64,000 nucleotides of DNA from Vibrio metoecus (GCF_009665255.1 NZ_CP035687.1:806001-870000); one strand, 5' to 3'; shown: positions 51,426 through 60,619, numbered from the stretch's first letter. Made by a program: numbers and translations. The notes: generated from the sequence alone by a model not told the origin.

Positions 51426-52352
51426 TTAGTTTGTGGATTGACGATAGATACAGCAACGGTTGCGCCCACTGCGTTTCGCTTTATACAGAGCTTGGTCAGA
51501 TCGTCGATAAATATCCGCAATATCATGATCTCCATGATGTAGGCTAGATACGCCCGCGCACAGATAGATATGCTCTTGTTGATCGAAGAAAGGGTGCTCA
51601 GCGAAACGTTGGCGGATTTGCTCTGCTAACGCGAAAGCTGTTTCTACGTCCGTATTCTCTAGCACTATGATGAATTCCTCACCGCCTACGCGGCCACAGA
51701 AATGGTGCTCTGAAATGACGTCATTGAAGAGTTTAGCGAGGAAACACAACACCTCATCGCCTTTATCGTGACCAAATTGGTCATTGATCAGTTTGAAGTT
51801 ATCGATATCGATAGAGATGCAGCTTAAGGGTTGCTTTGAATTTTTTGCGCGAGTGAAGGCTGAACGAAAATCCGCCCACAATTTACGTCGATTGCACAGC
51901 TGAGTTAAAGAGTCGGTATTGGCGAGCTGGTAGAGTTGTTCACGTAGCTCAACAATGTCAGTGATGTCGGTTGAGACACCAATTAACCCGATAACTTCAC
52001 CGGTGAGTCGGTGCAAAATTGGGTGTTTTACTGCTCGGTAGACCCGTACTAGCCCATTTGATTTAGCCGTGGCACGTTCTTCATGAATGACGGATGAGCG
52101 CGTCTCAAAGACATGTTGATCGGCGGCTAAGATATCACTGAGCTGGTCATCAAAGAAAAAATCGTGGTCAGTCTTACCAATTAAAGAGGATTCATCGGTA
52201 TTGAACAATTCTAAAGTGAGGGGATTGGCGTAGAGATATTCCCCACGACGATTTTTGACAAAAACATACACGCCCAGCTCATTGAGCACAATCTCGTGCA
52301 AGGTGAACTGCTGGTTATCAAAAAGCTCTTCAATACTATTAAGTTCAATCAT
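51426..52352 (-). CDS. PAS-GGEEF diguanylate cyclase, Qrr-activated (VCA0939-like)
   Basis: 308 residues, soluble. PAS domain (about 15-130; LGVYVFVKNRRGEYLYANPLTLELFNTDESSLIGKTDHDFF) and GGDEF domain (about 140-305) with DSLTQLCNRRKLW, DIDNFKLINDQFGHDKGDEVL and signature RVGGEEFI. No inhibitory RxxD. I identify it with VCA0939, whose translation is activated by Qrr small RNAs base-pairing to its leader (Hammer and Bassler work, from memory); the matching 10-base site is present at 52410-52419. This ties low cell density to c-di-GMP independently of HapR. Confidence 0.9.
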   Translation of the reverse strand: MIELNSIEELFDNQQFTLHEIVLNELGVYVFVKNRRGEYLYANPLTLELFNTDESSLIGKTDHDFFFDDQLSDILAADQHVFETRSSVIHEERATAKSNGLVRVYRAVKHPILHRLTGEVIGLIGVSTDITDIVELREQLYQLANTDSLTQLCNRRKLWADFRSAFTRAKNSKQPLSCISIDIDNFKLINDQFGHDKGDEVLCFLAKLFNDVISEHHFCGRVGGEEFIIVLENTDVETAFALAEQIRQRFAEHPFFDQQEHIYLCAGVSSLHHGDHDIADIYRRSDQALYKAKRSGRNRCCIYRQSTN

Positions 52353-52409
52353 AGGCTCACCTCTGCATTCCCAACCTCAGTCAAATCATTGGAGGTTAAG
52401 GATCGGGGA

Positions 52410-52419
52410 ACCTAGCCAA
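52410..52419 (-). promoter_or_regulatory. Qrr-pairing site in the leader of the PAS-GGEEF gene
   Basis: On the mRNA strand TTGGCTAGGT, a perfect 10-base complement of the Qrr core ACCTAGCCAA (34196-34205). It lies about 58-67 bases upstream of the ATG at 52352. The leader between them contains AACCTCC, which can pair with GAGGTTGG or the ribosome site GAGGTGA, consistent with an inhibitory fold that Qrr opens. Confidence 0.85.
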
Positions 52420-52507
52420 TCTTTACTTTTATTACGTCTTGCGACGTGTTTCTTATTCTTTAAAGATAGCGTGTTGAACGCTGTTTTGCGCGTGAAAATG
52501 TTCGCTT

Positions 52508-53407
52508 TTATACTTGTGTCACTTTTTCGACGCCGTCATCATTACGGCGCTGAATTTTGAGTTGTGAAAGTGCGACACCACTGATCACCAATAACCCACC
52601 AAGCAGATGATAAGGTTGTACGGTTTCACCCAATAATGTGGCGGCCAATGAAACAGAGAACACGGGTAGCAGGTTCATAAACATGGCGGTGGAGTCAGCA
52701 CCAATCGCGTCAATCGCTTTAACCCACATCCAAGGTGCCAGTAATGAAGCGGCGATTCCTGCGTAGGCAATCAAAGAGAGTGATCCCTCGGTTGGGAGTA
52801 AATGATCACTGGTTAACCAGAGTGGTGTAAGCATAAATACGGCACAAACCCCTTGTAGATAAATCAAAGTCCAGTTGCTAAAGGGCATTTTCCAGCGTTT
52901 GAGGAGTACGCAATATAAGGCATAGACTAACGCCGCCATTACCATCAAAGCATCACCTTCGGTAACACTTTGATGTAAGAAAAACAGTGGGTTGCCTTCT
53001 CCTAACATGTAAGCAAGGCCACACAGTGAAAGTACACCACCGACAATACTGAGCGCCGAAATAGGTTTGTTGAGTAGAGGCAGACTAATGAAAACACTCA
53101 TCAAGGGAACAAAAGAGGTGATCAGTGACATATTAGTGGCAGTCGTGGTGAGCCCTGCGTAATAACCGAGAGACTGGTTAAGTACCATACCGAGCAAAGC
53201 CAAAAATGCCAGTTTGCTGAAGTTGTGCTTAACCACCGCCCACTGGCGAATGGCACTGGGTAAGCAGAATGGGGTAAGAATGGCCATAGCTAATAACCAG
53301 CGATAAAAACTCATTGCGCTTGGCTCAATAGTGGCGGCGGCGAGTTTGTTGACAATCGAGTTGCCACCCCAAATCAACACAGTTAAAAATGGCAGAAGAT
53401 AAATCAT
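52508..53407 (-). CDS. EamA/DMT-family transporter
   Basis: 299 residues with about ten helices and two EamA repeats (YLLPFLTVLIWGGNSIVNKLAAATIEPSAMSFYRW at the start; LSLIAYAGIAASLLAPWMWVKAIDAIGADSTAMFMNLLPVFSV in the second). I use the ATG at 53407 with GAGG upstream; the frame extends 42 codons into the promoter of the divergent AraC gene. Likely exports a small metabolite or drug; substrate unknown. Probable target of the divergent AraC regulator. Confidence 0.85.
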   Translation of the reverse strand: MIYLLPFLTVLIWGGNSIVNKLAAATIEPSAMSFYRWLLAMAILTPFCLPSAIRQWAVVKHNFSKLAFLALLGMVLNQSLGYYAGLTTTATNMSLITSFVPLMSVFISLPLLNKPISALSIVGGVLSLCGLAYMLGEGNPLFFLHQSVTEGDALMVMAALVYALYCVLLKRWKMPFSNWTLIYLQGVCAVFMLTPLWLTSDHLLPTEGSLSLIAYAGIAASLLAPWMWVKAIDAIGADSTAMFMNLLPVFSVSLAATLLGETVQPYHLLGGLLVISGVALSQLKIQRRNDDGVEKVTQV

Positions 53408-53506
53408 GTGAGCCTCGTCGCAATTTGTTTCTCTGGATATAGTGTGGCAGGTCTTTATAATTACAACTATCTCTAAAAAGACATTGCGAGCGATAGGAAG
53501 ACAAGA

Positions 53507-54298
53507 TTGAAAAAACGCACTCGTCATCTCCATCCTTCATTATCCATTGAACACCCACCCTCCGAGGTGTTTATGAATTTTGAAGCCTTTTTATCTAATA
53601 CGGAAACTCGCGAGCACAGCCACGCTTGGGGGCAAGTGCAGCTCATTTCTGGCGGGATTTTGGAAATGGAAGCGGAGGATACGCGCTTTCTAGCACCTCC
53701 TCACTTAGCCATTTGGGTTCCTGCGGGGATCTGTCATCGAAGCTACAATCGTAAACCTATCGAATATTGTTCGCTTAATATTGCCTCTAATTTGACCTCG
53801 GCGTTTCCTGCTAAAACCAGTTTAATTAAGGTAACGTCGATTGTTTCGGCCATTATTGATGATTTTAGAGAACGTAACATCAATGTCGCGCACAGCAGTG
53901 AAGATAAGCGATTAGTGCAAGTGTTACTCGATCAACTGGCGACTCGCGAAACTCAGCATCACTTTCTTCCTTCGACAAATCACAAACATTTAGCGCCGAT
54001 TTTGGCTTCAGTGGAAGAAAATCCAACCGATAACACGACATTGCAGCAGTGGGCAGAGAAGGTGCATACCACGGAGCGAACGTTAGCGCGCCATTGTCAG
54101 GCAGAATTGGGTATGAGCTTTACGGAATGGCGGCTTCGGGTGCGCTATCTCTATTCTATGGAATTGTTACGCCAAGGTCATGCCGTAAAAGAGGTGGCAC
54201 TAACGCTCGGCTATAACCAAGCCAGCCCATTTATCACCATGTTTAAAAAATACTCCGGGTTGACCCCGGAGCAGTATAAAAGTCGATTATTAGCTTAG
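53507..54298 (+). CDS. AraC-family regulator (NimR-like) divergent from a DMT exporter
   Basis: 263 residues if started at TTG 53507, which has AGGAAG six bases upstream; an ATG at 53573 with GAGG is the alternative (241 residues). N-terminal cupin (about 30-95; HSHAWGQVQLISGGILEMEAEDTRFLAPPHLAIWVPAGICHRS) and C-terminal double helix-turn-helix (about 165-262; TTERTLARHCQAELGMSFTEWRLRVRYLYSMELL and GYNQASPFITMFKKYSGLTPEQYK). The pattern matches E. coli NimR (YeaM), which controls the divergent exporter NimT. The stop overlaps the convergent peptidase gene by nine bases. Confidence 0.87.
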   Translation: MKKRTRHLHPSLSIEHPPSEVFMNFEAFLSNTETREHSHAWGQVQLISGGILEMEAEDTRFLAPPHLAIWVPAGICHRSYNRKPIEYCSLNIASNLTSAFPAKTSLIKVTSIVSAIIDDFRERNINVAHSSEDKRLVQVLLDQLATRETQHHFLPSTNHKHLAPILASVEENPTDNTTLQQWAEKVHTTERTLARHCQAELGMSFTEWRLRVRYLYSMELLRQGHAVKEVALTLGYNQASPFITMFKKYSGLTPEQYKSRLLA

Positions 54299-55216
54299 TA
54301 GGCTTGGCTGATTGGCGAGCACATAATCGAGCGCGCCAACAATGGCCGCGACCTGTGCATCATTGCAGTTTTGCGCCGTGACTTTGGGGCTATCTGGGTA
54401 GACCTCGGTAGTGGTGCCGTAAGTACAATCAGTCATGCCGCCACACAAGCCCAGTCCTCTCATCGGATAGAGGATGATGCCATCTGCGACCACGGGTGAG
54501 CCAATGATCTGGTTTTTGTCATCTGCTGGGGCGATATGCGTCACGCAGCGTACCGAATTAATCACTGCTTGCTGAAAGTCAAGTTGCGGATTTTCAGTAT
54601 CTCCGACGGTGTAAAAACCATCAGGGATGGTTCCTGCAAGGTAGTCTTTGCCATCTCGCGCCGCTAAGGCGGGACGAAACTCAGATTCATCTGTATCGGT
54701 CGTTTCGTGCAGATCAATATGCAGCAAAATGGGCTCGTGCTCCGCAACCATCGCCATCAATAAGGCGGCCTCTTGTGCCGGACTGTTCTGAACAAAAGAG
54801 CGGTTGGGATCGATGGCATCTGGGTTCCAACGATTGATGGTTTCGTAACCCCAAGGGCTCACACAAGGCGCAGCAAGCAGATTGAAGTGGGGCAAATAAG
54901 GCTCTGCAGCGGTGGCTAAAAATTGCAGCGCACCGTGCACACCACTGGTTTCATAGCCATGTACCCCACCAGTGATGAGCACTGTGGGTTTGCTGGCATC
55001 CCAGTTGCGGCTTTTCACCACATACAACGGATAGCGAATAGGATCAAAAGCAAGAGCACCGTAAGTGCTGATCTCAAATTGATCTTGCAATGCCCAAATT
55101 TTTGGTACGACTTCTTGTTGGTATTCGCGTTGGATATGGCGTTGTGCGAGCCATGCTTGACGCTCTGCGGCTTGCCAAGGTTGACCAGGCACACCGATAG
55201 GGTAAAAAGCTGACAT
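54290..55216 (-). CDS. M14-family zinc carboxypeptidase / deacylase-like protein
   Basis: 308 residues. Zinc motif HxxE in ITGGVHGYETSG, substrate-binding RWNPDAIDPNRSF, third ligand in LLHIDLHET and a glutamate in YGTTTEVYPDSP, the order seen in the M14 succinylglutamate desuccinylase/aspartoacylase and MpaA-like group. No signal peptide, so cytosolic. The start at 55216 (MSAFYPIGVPGQPW) is preferred over the longer frame. Substrate unknown: a small amidated or peptide metabolite is plausible. Confidence 0.82.
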   Translation of the reverse strand: MSAFYPIGVPGQPWQAAERQAWLAQRHIQREYQQEVVPKIWALQDQFEISTYGALAFDPIRYPLYVVKSRNWDASKPTVLITGGVHGYETSGVHGALQFLATAAEPYLPHFNLLAAPCVSPWGYETINRWNPDAIDPNRSFVQNSPAQEAALLMAMVAEHEPILLHIDLHETTDTDESEFRPALAARDGKDYLAGTIPDGFYTVGDTENPQLDFQQAVINSVRCVTHIAPADDKNQIIGSPVVADGIILYPMRGLGLCGGMTDCTYGTTTEVYPDSPKVTAQNCNDAQVAAIVGALDYVLANQPSLLS

Positions 55217-55385
55217 TTTAGTTCTCAGTCTTTGATCGAGTTGCAAAAGAGTAAGGCTTTGATAACGCCTGAGCAACAAAATTCTAAAACTGCAGAATAA
55301 CCAATGAAATGAGGGAAAATAACAGAATAAATATAATTAAACAGAAGTAGTGAATTAAATTTTTATTTGGCACTTACAAAAATAA

Positions 55386-55595
55386 TTAATGAATACTAAA
55401 TTCACCGATTTCAGTTCCCATATCAGAGAGTATTTTTCCTGTCTGATTTGTTTCGCAGAAATTAAAGTAAATTGGATAATGATTGGAATTGATTCTTGGC
55501 AAAATATGACGCTGTAAAATGTCACTATTTAATTGATGAATGTGAGCTGACCAGCGGAGATTATTTTGTAGAAGATGGAATTCGATTTTTATCAT
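55386..55595 (-). CDS. Possible small protein, doubtful
   Basis: A 69-codon frame in an AT-rich gap, with ATG at 55595 but no clear ribosome site. Sequence such as FHLLQNNLRWSAHIHQLNSDILQRHILPRINSNHYPIYFNFCETNQ is not low-complexity and could be a real peptide, but no family is recognised. The rest of the 562 bases between 55217 and 55778 shows only the cold-shock gene's terminator. Confidence 0.3.
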   Translation of the reverse strand: MIKIEFHLLQNNLRWSAHIHQLNSDILQRHILPRINSNHYPIYFNFCETNQTGKILSDMGTEIGEFSIH

Positions 55596-55744
55596 AAGTT
55601 AAAGTTTCTTGTTGATGAGATTTCTCTCGTAATAGTTGATACCAGTGTCGCTGGCGAGAAGTTCTTCGAGACATAAGTTACTCGTTGTGATGAATTAAAA
55701 TGAAGTAATGAGGAAGAGTTGTCAGGTATTGCTGAGTGGTTAAA

Positions 55745-55768
55745 GCGTGGCGCACATGGGCACCACGC
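55745..55768 (-). terminator. Terminator of the cold-shock gene
   Basis: Stem GCGTGG / CCACGC with a 12-base loop; on the minus strand followed by TTTAACC. It lies 10 bases past the stop. Confidence 0.55.
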
Positions 55769-55778
55769 AGAAATTGGC

Positions 55779-55991
55779 TTACAGCGTAACTACGTTAGAC
55801 GCTTGTGGGCCTTTCTTACCTTGTTCAACCGTGAAGCTAACACGTTGACCTTCAGTCAAAGTTTTAAAACCTTCTGACTGGATAGAATTAAAGTGAACAA
55901 ACACATCGTTGCCACCGTTATCTTGAGTAAGAAAACCAAAACCTTTAGTTTCGTTGAACCATTTTACAGAACCAGTCATTTTATTAGACAT
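55779..55991 (-). CDS. Cold-shock domain protein (CspA/CspE family)
   Basis: 70 residues, single cold-shock domain: MTGSVKWFNETKGFGFLTQDNGGNDVFVHFNSI with the RNA-binding motifs KGFGF (RNP1) and VFVHF (RNP2), then the end EQGKKGPQASNV. Binds single-stranded RNA/DNA and melts RNA structure. AGAGG precedes the ATG. The 336 bases upstream to the HD-GYP gene hold no gene and may include a long cold-shock-type leader. Confidence 0.93.
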   Translation of the reverse strand: MSNKMTGSVKWFNETKGFGFLTQDNGGNDVFVHFNSIQSEGFKTLTEGQRVSFTVEQGKKGPQASNVVTL

Positions 55992-56327
55992 AGAGACCTC
56001 TAGAGATAATATTTACAATGATTTATTAGGGCTTAAAACAGAAGCTATTATATGGATTATAAAGGAGAAGCTATCACAGAGGTTGAACGAAAGGTATCGA
56101 AAAAAGACTGAGGTAAAACTTGAACTAAATTTCATTAATAGCTCATTTGTCTGAGCTGTGGGTGAGTATACATGGAAAAAACAATATGACTAGGATTATT
56201 TTATGAACTGGTAAAATATTTTATTTTTTAGCGAGATTGAACAATGTAAATCACCATGAAGCACATGGCAGAACAGGGTTGTTTTGTCTACACTCCCAAC
56301 ATGGAAAATGTTGAATGAACGAACCTA

Positions 56328-57731
56328 ATGAGTGTTGCAAAGAATACATTTCCCCTCTCTGAATTAATGATTTCGCTGACCACAGCGCTCGATATGACAG
56401 AAGGACAGCCACCAGAACACTGTATTCGGTGTTGTTGGATTGGCATGCATATCGGGATGCAATTAGAACTCACAGAGTCTGACCTTCATGATCTGTTTTT
56501 TACCCTATTGTTGAAAGATGCGGGTTGTAGCAGTAATGCAGCGCGAATTTGTGAGCTGTATGCCACCGATGATCTGACGTTTAAACGGCGTTATAAAACG
56601 GTGGGAACCAGTCTTTCCAGTGTGATCAACTTTATTGTGAAAAACACTGGCTCAGAGCAAAGCTGGACGGAGCGCATTTTAACCACGATAGATATTTTGA
56701 AAAATGGCAACGACTATGCGCAAGAGCTGATTCAAACCCGTTGTACTCGTGGTGCGGATGTGGCAAGAGAGCTGAGATTTAGCGAGGCGGTGGCTCAGGG
56801 TATACATTCACTGGATGAGCATTGGAATGGTCAAGGGCGACCAGCACAGTTGAAAGGGGAATCTATTCCACTTTTTGCTCGCATTGCCTTATTGGCGCAA
56901 GTGTTTGATGTCTTTCAAGTTGAACATGATTTAGACGAAGCGGTGCAGGAGATCATCGCACGTAGCGGAGTGTGGTTTGATCCGCACTTGGTCGAGATTG
57001 TCGAACAGTTGGTAGATAACCCACGCTTTGTGGCGGGTCTTCAGTCTCCAGATATCAGCTTGCGGGTGATGAACCTGCCTCCGGCTCAAGCGCATTTACC
57101 TTTGGATGATGAGTATTTGGAATGCATAGTGACGGCATTTGGGAAAATCGTCGATGCCAAAAGTCCGTATACGGCTGGGCATAGTGAGCGAGTCGCGGTT
57201 TACACAGATTTAATCGCACGGCAACTGGCCATCTCTGACTCCGATCGAGCTTGGTTGCGACGCGCAGCATTGTTGCACGACATTGGTAAGTTAGGGGTAA
57301 GTAACGCGATTTTAGATAAACCAGGTAAGTTAAATGATGTGGAATGGCAAGCGGTGCAAGCTCATGCCGCATTCACCGAACAAATTTTGCAGAAGCTGTC
57401 ACCTTTCAAAACCCTAGCGCGGATGGCGGGCGCACATCATGAAAAACTCGATGGTACGGGCTATCCGCGAGGGATAAAAGGCGATGAAATTAGCGTGATG
57501 ACCCGAGTGATAACGACGGCGGATATTTTTGATGCGCTCAGTGCGGAGCGGCCTTACCGCGCAGCGATGCCGACAGAAAAAGCACTGGCCATCATGGAGG
57601 AGAATCTTTATACCGCGATCGATCCGGAATGTTTTTCTGCGTTGAAATTAGCACTTAATCAATTACCCGTGGAATACACTCAGCAGTTAGACGCTCCGGC
57701 GGTTTCCATGACAGAAATCGATAGCAACTAG
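56328..57731 (+). CDS. Tandem HD-GYP protein, c-di-GMP phosphodiesterase
   Basis: 467 residues, soluble. The C-terminal HD-GYP domain (about 265-455) is complete: SPYTAGHSERVAVY, LLHDIGKLGVSNAILDKPGKL, HAAFTEQIL, AHHEKLDGTGYPRG. The N-terminal half (about 15-240) is a degenerate copy in which HD is replaced by LKDAG and GYP by HWNGQGRPAQLKG. Such proteins cleave c-di-GMP to GMP using metal ions. I recall the locus as VCA0931, one of the HD-GYP proteins reported active in Vibrio cholerae. Monocistronic. Confidence 0.9.
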   Translation: MSVAKNTFPLSELMISLTTALDMTEGQPPEHCIRCCWIGMHIGMQLELTESDLHDLFFTLLLKDAGCSSNAARICELYATDDLTFKRRYKTVGTSLSSVINFIVKNTGSEQSWTERILTTIDILKNGNDYAQELIQTRCTRGADVARELRFSEAVAQGIHSLDEHWNGQGRPAQLKGESIPLFARIALLAQVFDVFQVEHDLDEAVQEIIARSGVWFDPHLVEIVEQLVDNPRFVAGLQSPDISLRVMNLPPAQAHLPLDDEYLECIVTAFGKIVDAKSPYTAGHSERVAVYTDLIARQLAISDSDRAWLRRAALLHDIGKLGVSNAILDKPGKLNDVEWQAVQAHAAFTEQILQKLSPFKTLARMAGAHHEKLDGTGYPRGIKGDEISVMTRVITTADIFDALSAERPYRAAMPTEKALAIMEENLYTAIDPECFSALKLALNQLPVEYTQQLDAPAVSMTEIDSN

Positions 57732-57763
57732 CCCTATTGATTAACCACATGTTGTGAAATAAA

Positions 57764-57791
57764 CAATGCCGCGGAGTAAACCGCGGCATTG
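57764..57791. terminator. Bidirectional terminator between HD-GYP and MFS genes
   Basis: Perfect 11-bp stem CAATGCCGCGG / CCGCGGCATTG with a 6-base loop, between convergent genes. On the minus strand it is followed by TTTATTTC; on the plus strand no T run. Confidence 0.75.
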
Positions 57792-57820
57792 TGCAGAGTG
57801 ATGGAGATAAACGACAGGAT

Positions 57821-58957
57821 TTAACGCCGAACCGGACGCAATACCACAATCGCAGAACCAAACAGTAAAATGGCGAGGAGTGCCATTGCCCAATTACCCA
57901 TACTGTAAGCCAGTCCGGCGGTGGCAGACCACACAGCCACACCGATATGCATCATAGTCATTGCCCATGAAAGTAGTCGCCCACGATGTTGGGACGACAA
58001 ACCTGAGAGATAACTTTGCAGTGCGGGTGAGCCTATACCTCCGGCGAGTGCCCAAAAAAACAGCGGCAGCATCAGTAAAGTAAGCTGCTGCGCAGGATAA
58101 AGGTAAAATCCGACACTGCTCACCAGACAAACTACCAAAGCTAGTCGCATGATTTGTCTTCCGCTTTCAAAACGATGAGCAAGGCGAGGGAGCAATACAT
58201 TGCCCAACACGCTGATGAATCCCAGTACGGCATAGAGACTGCCGACTGACCAGATCGGCATGCCTTGTGTGTCGTGCAGATGTTGTCCTATTAAGTTGAA
58301 TAAGCCAATTCCGCCACCTAACCCCAAACACATGGCGGATAAGCCGCCTAAAGCCCCTGGGATCTTCCAGAGTTTGGCTGATTCAACCTCATCGTGATGG
58401 GCGACTTTCGGTTTTTCATCATCTTGAACGCGAATGATGAGCAACCCTAACGCAACGCCCCAAGAAGCCAAACCTAAAGCAATGAACGCTGCACGCCAAG
58501 AGAGCCACTCAGCAAACAAGGCACCAAGGGCAGGGCTAGAGATCATGCCCAAAGTGAGCCCTGATTGTACGGAAGCAATGCACTTCATCATGTCTGTACT
58601 TGAGCGATCGGCCGCCATCGCGAAAGCAATGGGTAACATCCCTGCACTGGCTAATCCCGTGAGGATCCGCGTGAGGATGCCCCATTCAAAAGTTTCGACC
58701 AATCCGGTCGCAATCGAAGCTGCACCAAAAATGATCGAGGCAGGTAACATAATAGCTAAGCGCCCGAAGCGATCCGACCACCCACCCAGTAGCGGAGCGA
58801 TCAACGCTAACGCGACACTGTAAACCGTGATGAATAAGGTCACTCGCTCAGGAGGGACACCTAAGTCATGGCCAATCGGTGTCAGAATCGGACCTAACAT
58901 CAGTTCATCCGCCCCGACTAAGAAGGCAATCAGAAATAACATAACCTTTAAAAACAT
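57821..58957 (-). CDS. MFS transporter (drug/sugar efflux type)
   Basis: Twelve-helix permease of 378 residues with motif A-like GGWSDRFGRLAIMLPASIIFG after helix 2 and LTRILTGLASAGMLPIAFAMAADR in helix 4. Short MFS proteins of this kind (AraJ/YdhP-like) export drugs or sugars. It starts 13 bases after the ABC-F gene stops and is co-transcribed with it, so both probably answer the same stress or drug. Substrate unknown. Confidence 0.82.
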   Translation of the reverse strand: MFLKVMLFLIAFLVGADELMLGPILTPIGHDLGVPPERVTLFITVYSVALALIAPLLGGWSDRFGRLAIMLPASIIFGAASIATGLVETFEWGILTRILTGLASAGMLPIAFAMAADRSSTDMMKCIASVQSGLTLGMISSPALGALFAEWLSWRAAFIALGLASWGVALGLLIIRVQDDEKPKVAHHDEVESAKLWKIPGALGGLSAMCLGLGGGIGLFNLIGQHLHDTQGMPIWSVGSLYAVLGFISVLGNVLLPRLAHRFESGRQIMRLALVVCLVSSVGFYLYPAQQLTLLMLPLFFWALAGGIGSPALQSYLSGLSSQHRGRLLSWAMTMMHIGVAVWSATAGLAYSMGNWAMALLAILLFGSAIVVLRPVRR

Positions 58958-58970
58958 TTCTTTACCCTCG

Positions 58971-60527
58971 TTAGGCTTGCGTTGTTGTGGAAGCAGTTAG
59001 TGCTTGAATATCAATGGTTTTATCCAGCCAGCCGTGTATGAAATCCTCTTCGTGAGAGACCACAATTAGCGTTCCTGAATAACGGACTAACGCCTGTTTT
59101 AAGGCGCTTTTCACTGTGTTATCCAGATGTGTAGTGGGTTCATCTAAAATCAACAGATGAGTGGGTTGCAGAGTTAGTTGGCATAGTTTGACCTTGGTTT
59201 GTTCCCCACCGCTTAATGAGCTGATGGGTTGAAGCACCATTTTCCCAGATAAACCAAACTGCGCGAGATGCTGACGGATCGTTTTATCATCGGATTGATG
59301 AGCGACCGATTTCACCAGCTGCACTGGCGTGGCATCAAGATCTGACCATTTAAGCTCTTGCTCGAAGTAGCCGATTTTTAAGCCATTGGCTTGCTCGATG
59401 TTGCCACTGAGCGGAGGTATTTGCCCAATCAGTGTTTTCAGCAACGTGGATTTACCAATACCGTTAAATCCACGCACCGCCATTTTTTCCCCTCTGCGAA
59501 TTGCAAATGAGAGGCTTGGGAGCAACGGGCGTGAGTAGCCAATGTACAGTTCAGAAGTCAGCAGCATTTCTTGGGCACGACACGGTGCACTTTTAAAAGA
59601 AAAGGCCACGGATTTTTGTTTTTCAGGAGCCGCTAAGCGCTCAATGCGCGCTAACTGTTTTTTGCGGCCATTGGCAATGCTGGCATTTACGCCCGCGCCA
59701 TTTTTGGCAATAAACTTTTCCAGCTTTTCAATCTGCTTACTCTGCGCCTGATATTGTTTGGTATAAGCCTCTTGATCGCGGCTTTTCTGCGTTAGGGCTT
59801 TATCGATATTGCCTTTGTATTTGTAGAACTGCTGATGATCAATATCGCAGGTTGTGGTCGCAATACGATTGAGAAAAGCACGGTCGTGAGAGATCACCAT
59901 GAATGCCCCTTGGAATACGTTCAAATAGTCCGCCAGCCAATCAATGTGTACGGTATCGAGATAGTTGGTGGGTTCATCCAGTAGCAACACATCGGGCGAT
60001 TGCAACAGCAAAGCCGCCAAAATCACCTTGTGCCTTTGGCCTCCACTTAGGTACTTAAGTTGCGTGTTTAAACCCAATTGGACAATTCCCAAACCTTGCG
60101 CGACATGTTCAATCTGCGTATCCAATGTGTAGAAAGCATGGCTTTCTAACTTGGTTTGGATCTCTGCCGCCCGCTGCAAAGCATGCGAATTAACGCATTG
60201 TTCAGGGTCGGCGTAGATGGACATCATCTCCGCCTCAAGCTCATACAGTGCTTTGAAGGTGGATTGCAGATGTTCACGAATCGTGAGTTGCTCATTCATT
60301 TGGGCGTGTTGATCCAGATAGCCGATCTGGACATGGCGCTGCCACTCAATCTGCCCGCGATCGGGCAGCAGTTCCGCTTGCAGCAATTTGAACAGGGTAC
60401 TTTTTCCCACCCCGTTATGGCCAATCACGCCGATGTGTTCGCCCGCGTGCAAAGTAAAGTGGGCATTATGATAGAGAACCTTGTCACCCACTTGGTGAGA
60501 GAGGTTTTGGATTGTCAGTAAACTCAT
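58971..60527 (-). CDS. ABC-F ATPase (ribosome-associated)
   Basis: 518 residues: two ABC domains without membrane segments, joined by a basic helical linker (about 235-310; QEAYTKQYQAQSKQIEKLEKFIAKNGAGVNASIANGRKKQLARIERL), the ABC-F pattern. Walker A GHNGVGKST and GFNGIGKST; signatures LSGGQRHK and LSGGEQTK; Walker B LLLDEPTNYLD and LILDEPTTHLD. Such proteins bind the ribosomal E site and either rescue stalled translation or protect against antibiotics. I use the ATG at 60527, with a terminator hairpin ending only 14 bases upstream, so expression may be by attenuation. Operon with the MFS gene. Confidence 0.88.
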   Translation of the reverse strand: MSLLTIQNLSHQVGDKVLYHNAHFTLHAGEHIGVIGHNGVGKSTLFKLLQAELLPDRGQIEWQRHVQIGYLDQHAQMNEQLTIREHLQSTFKALYELEAEMMSIYADPEQCVNSHALQRAAEIQTKLESHAFYTLDTQIEHVAQGLGIVQLGLNTQLKYLSGGQRHKVILAALLLQSPDVLLLDEPTNYLDTVHIDWLADYLNVFQGAFMVISHDRAFLNRIATTTCDIDHQQFYKYKGNIDKALTQKSRDQEAYTKQYQAQSKQIEKLEKFIAKNGAGVNASIANGRKKQLARIERLAAPEKQKSVAFSFKSAPCRAQEMLLTSELYIGYSRPLLPSLSFAIRRGEKMAVRGFNGIGKSTLLKTLIGQIPPLSGNIEQANGLKIGYFEQELKWSDLDATPVQLVKSVAHQSDDKTIRQHLAQFGLSGKMVLQPISSLSGGEQTKVKLCQLTLQPTHLLILDEPTTHLDNTVKSALKQALVRYSGTLIVVSHEEDFIHGWLDKTIDIQALTASTTTQA

Positions 60528-60540
60528 TGCATTACATCCA

Positions 60541-60575
60541 TAAAAAACGAGGGCGGTTGATTGGCCGGCCCTCGT
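60541..60575 (-). terminator. Leader terminator just before the ABC-F gene
   Basis: Minus strand: stem ACGAGGGC / GCCCTCGT with a 13-base loop, then six T, ending 14 bases before the ABC-F ATG. A terminator in this place would cut the transcript in the leader unless an alternative fold forms. Confidence 0.7.
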
Positions 60576-60619
60576 CTCAAGAAGTTGAAACTTCAAGTCT
60601 GACGTTAATGCACGCCAGA

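Noticed and set aside
55954..56154. 66-codon plus-strand frame upstream of the HD-GYP gene
   Set aside because: Overlaps the cold-shock gene start and its leader on the other strand; no ribosome site.
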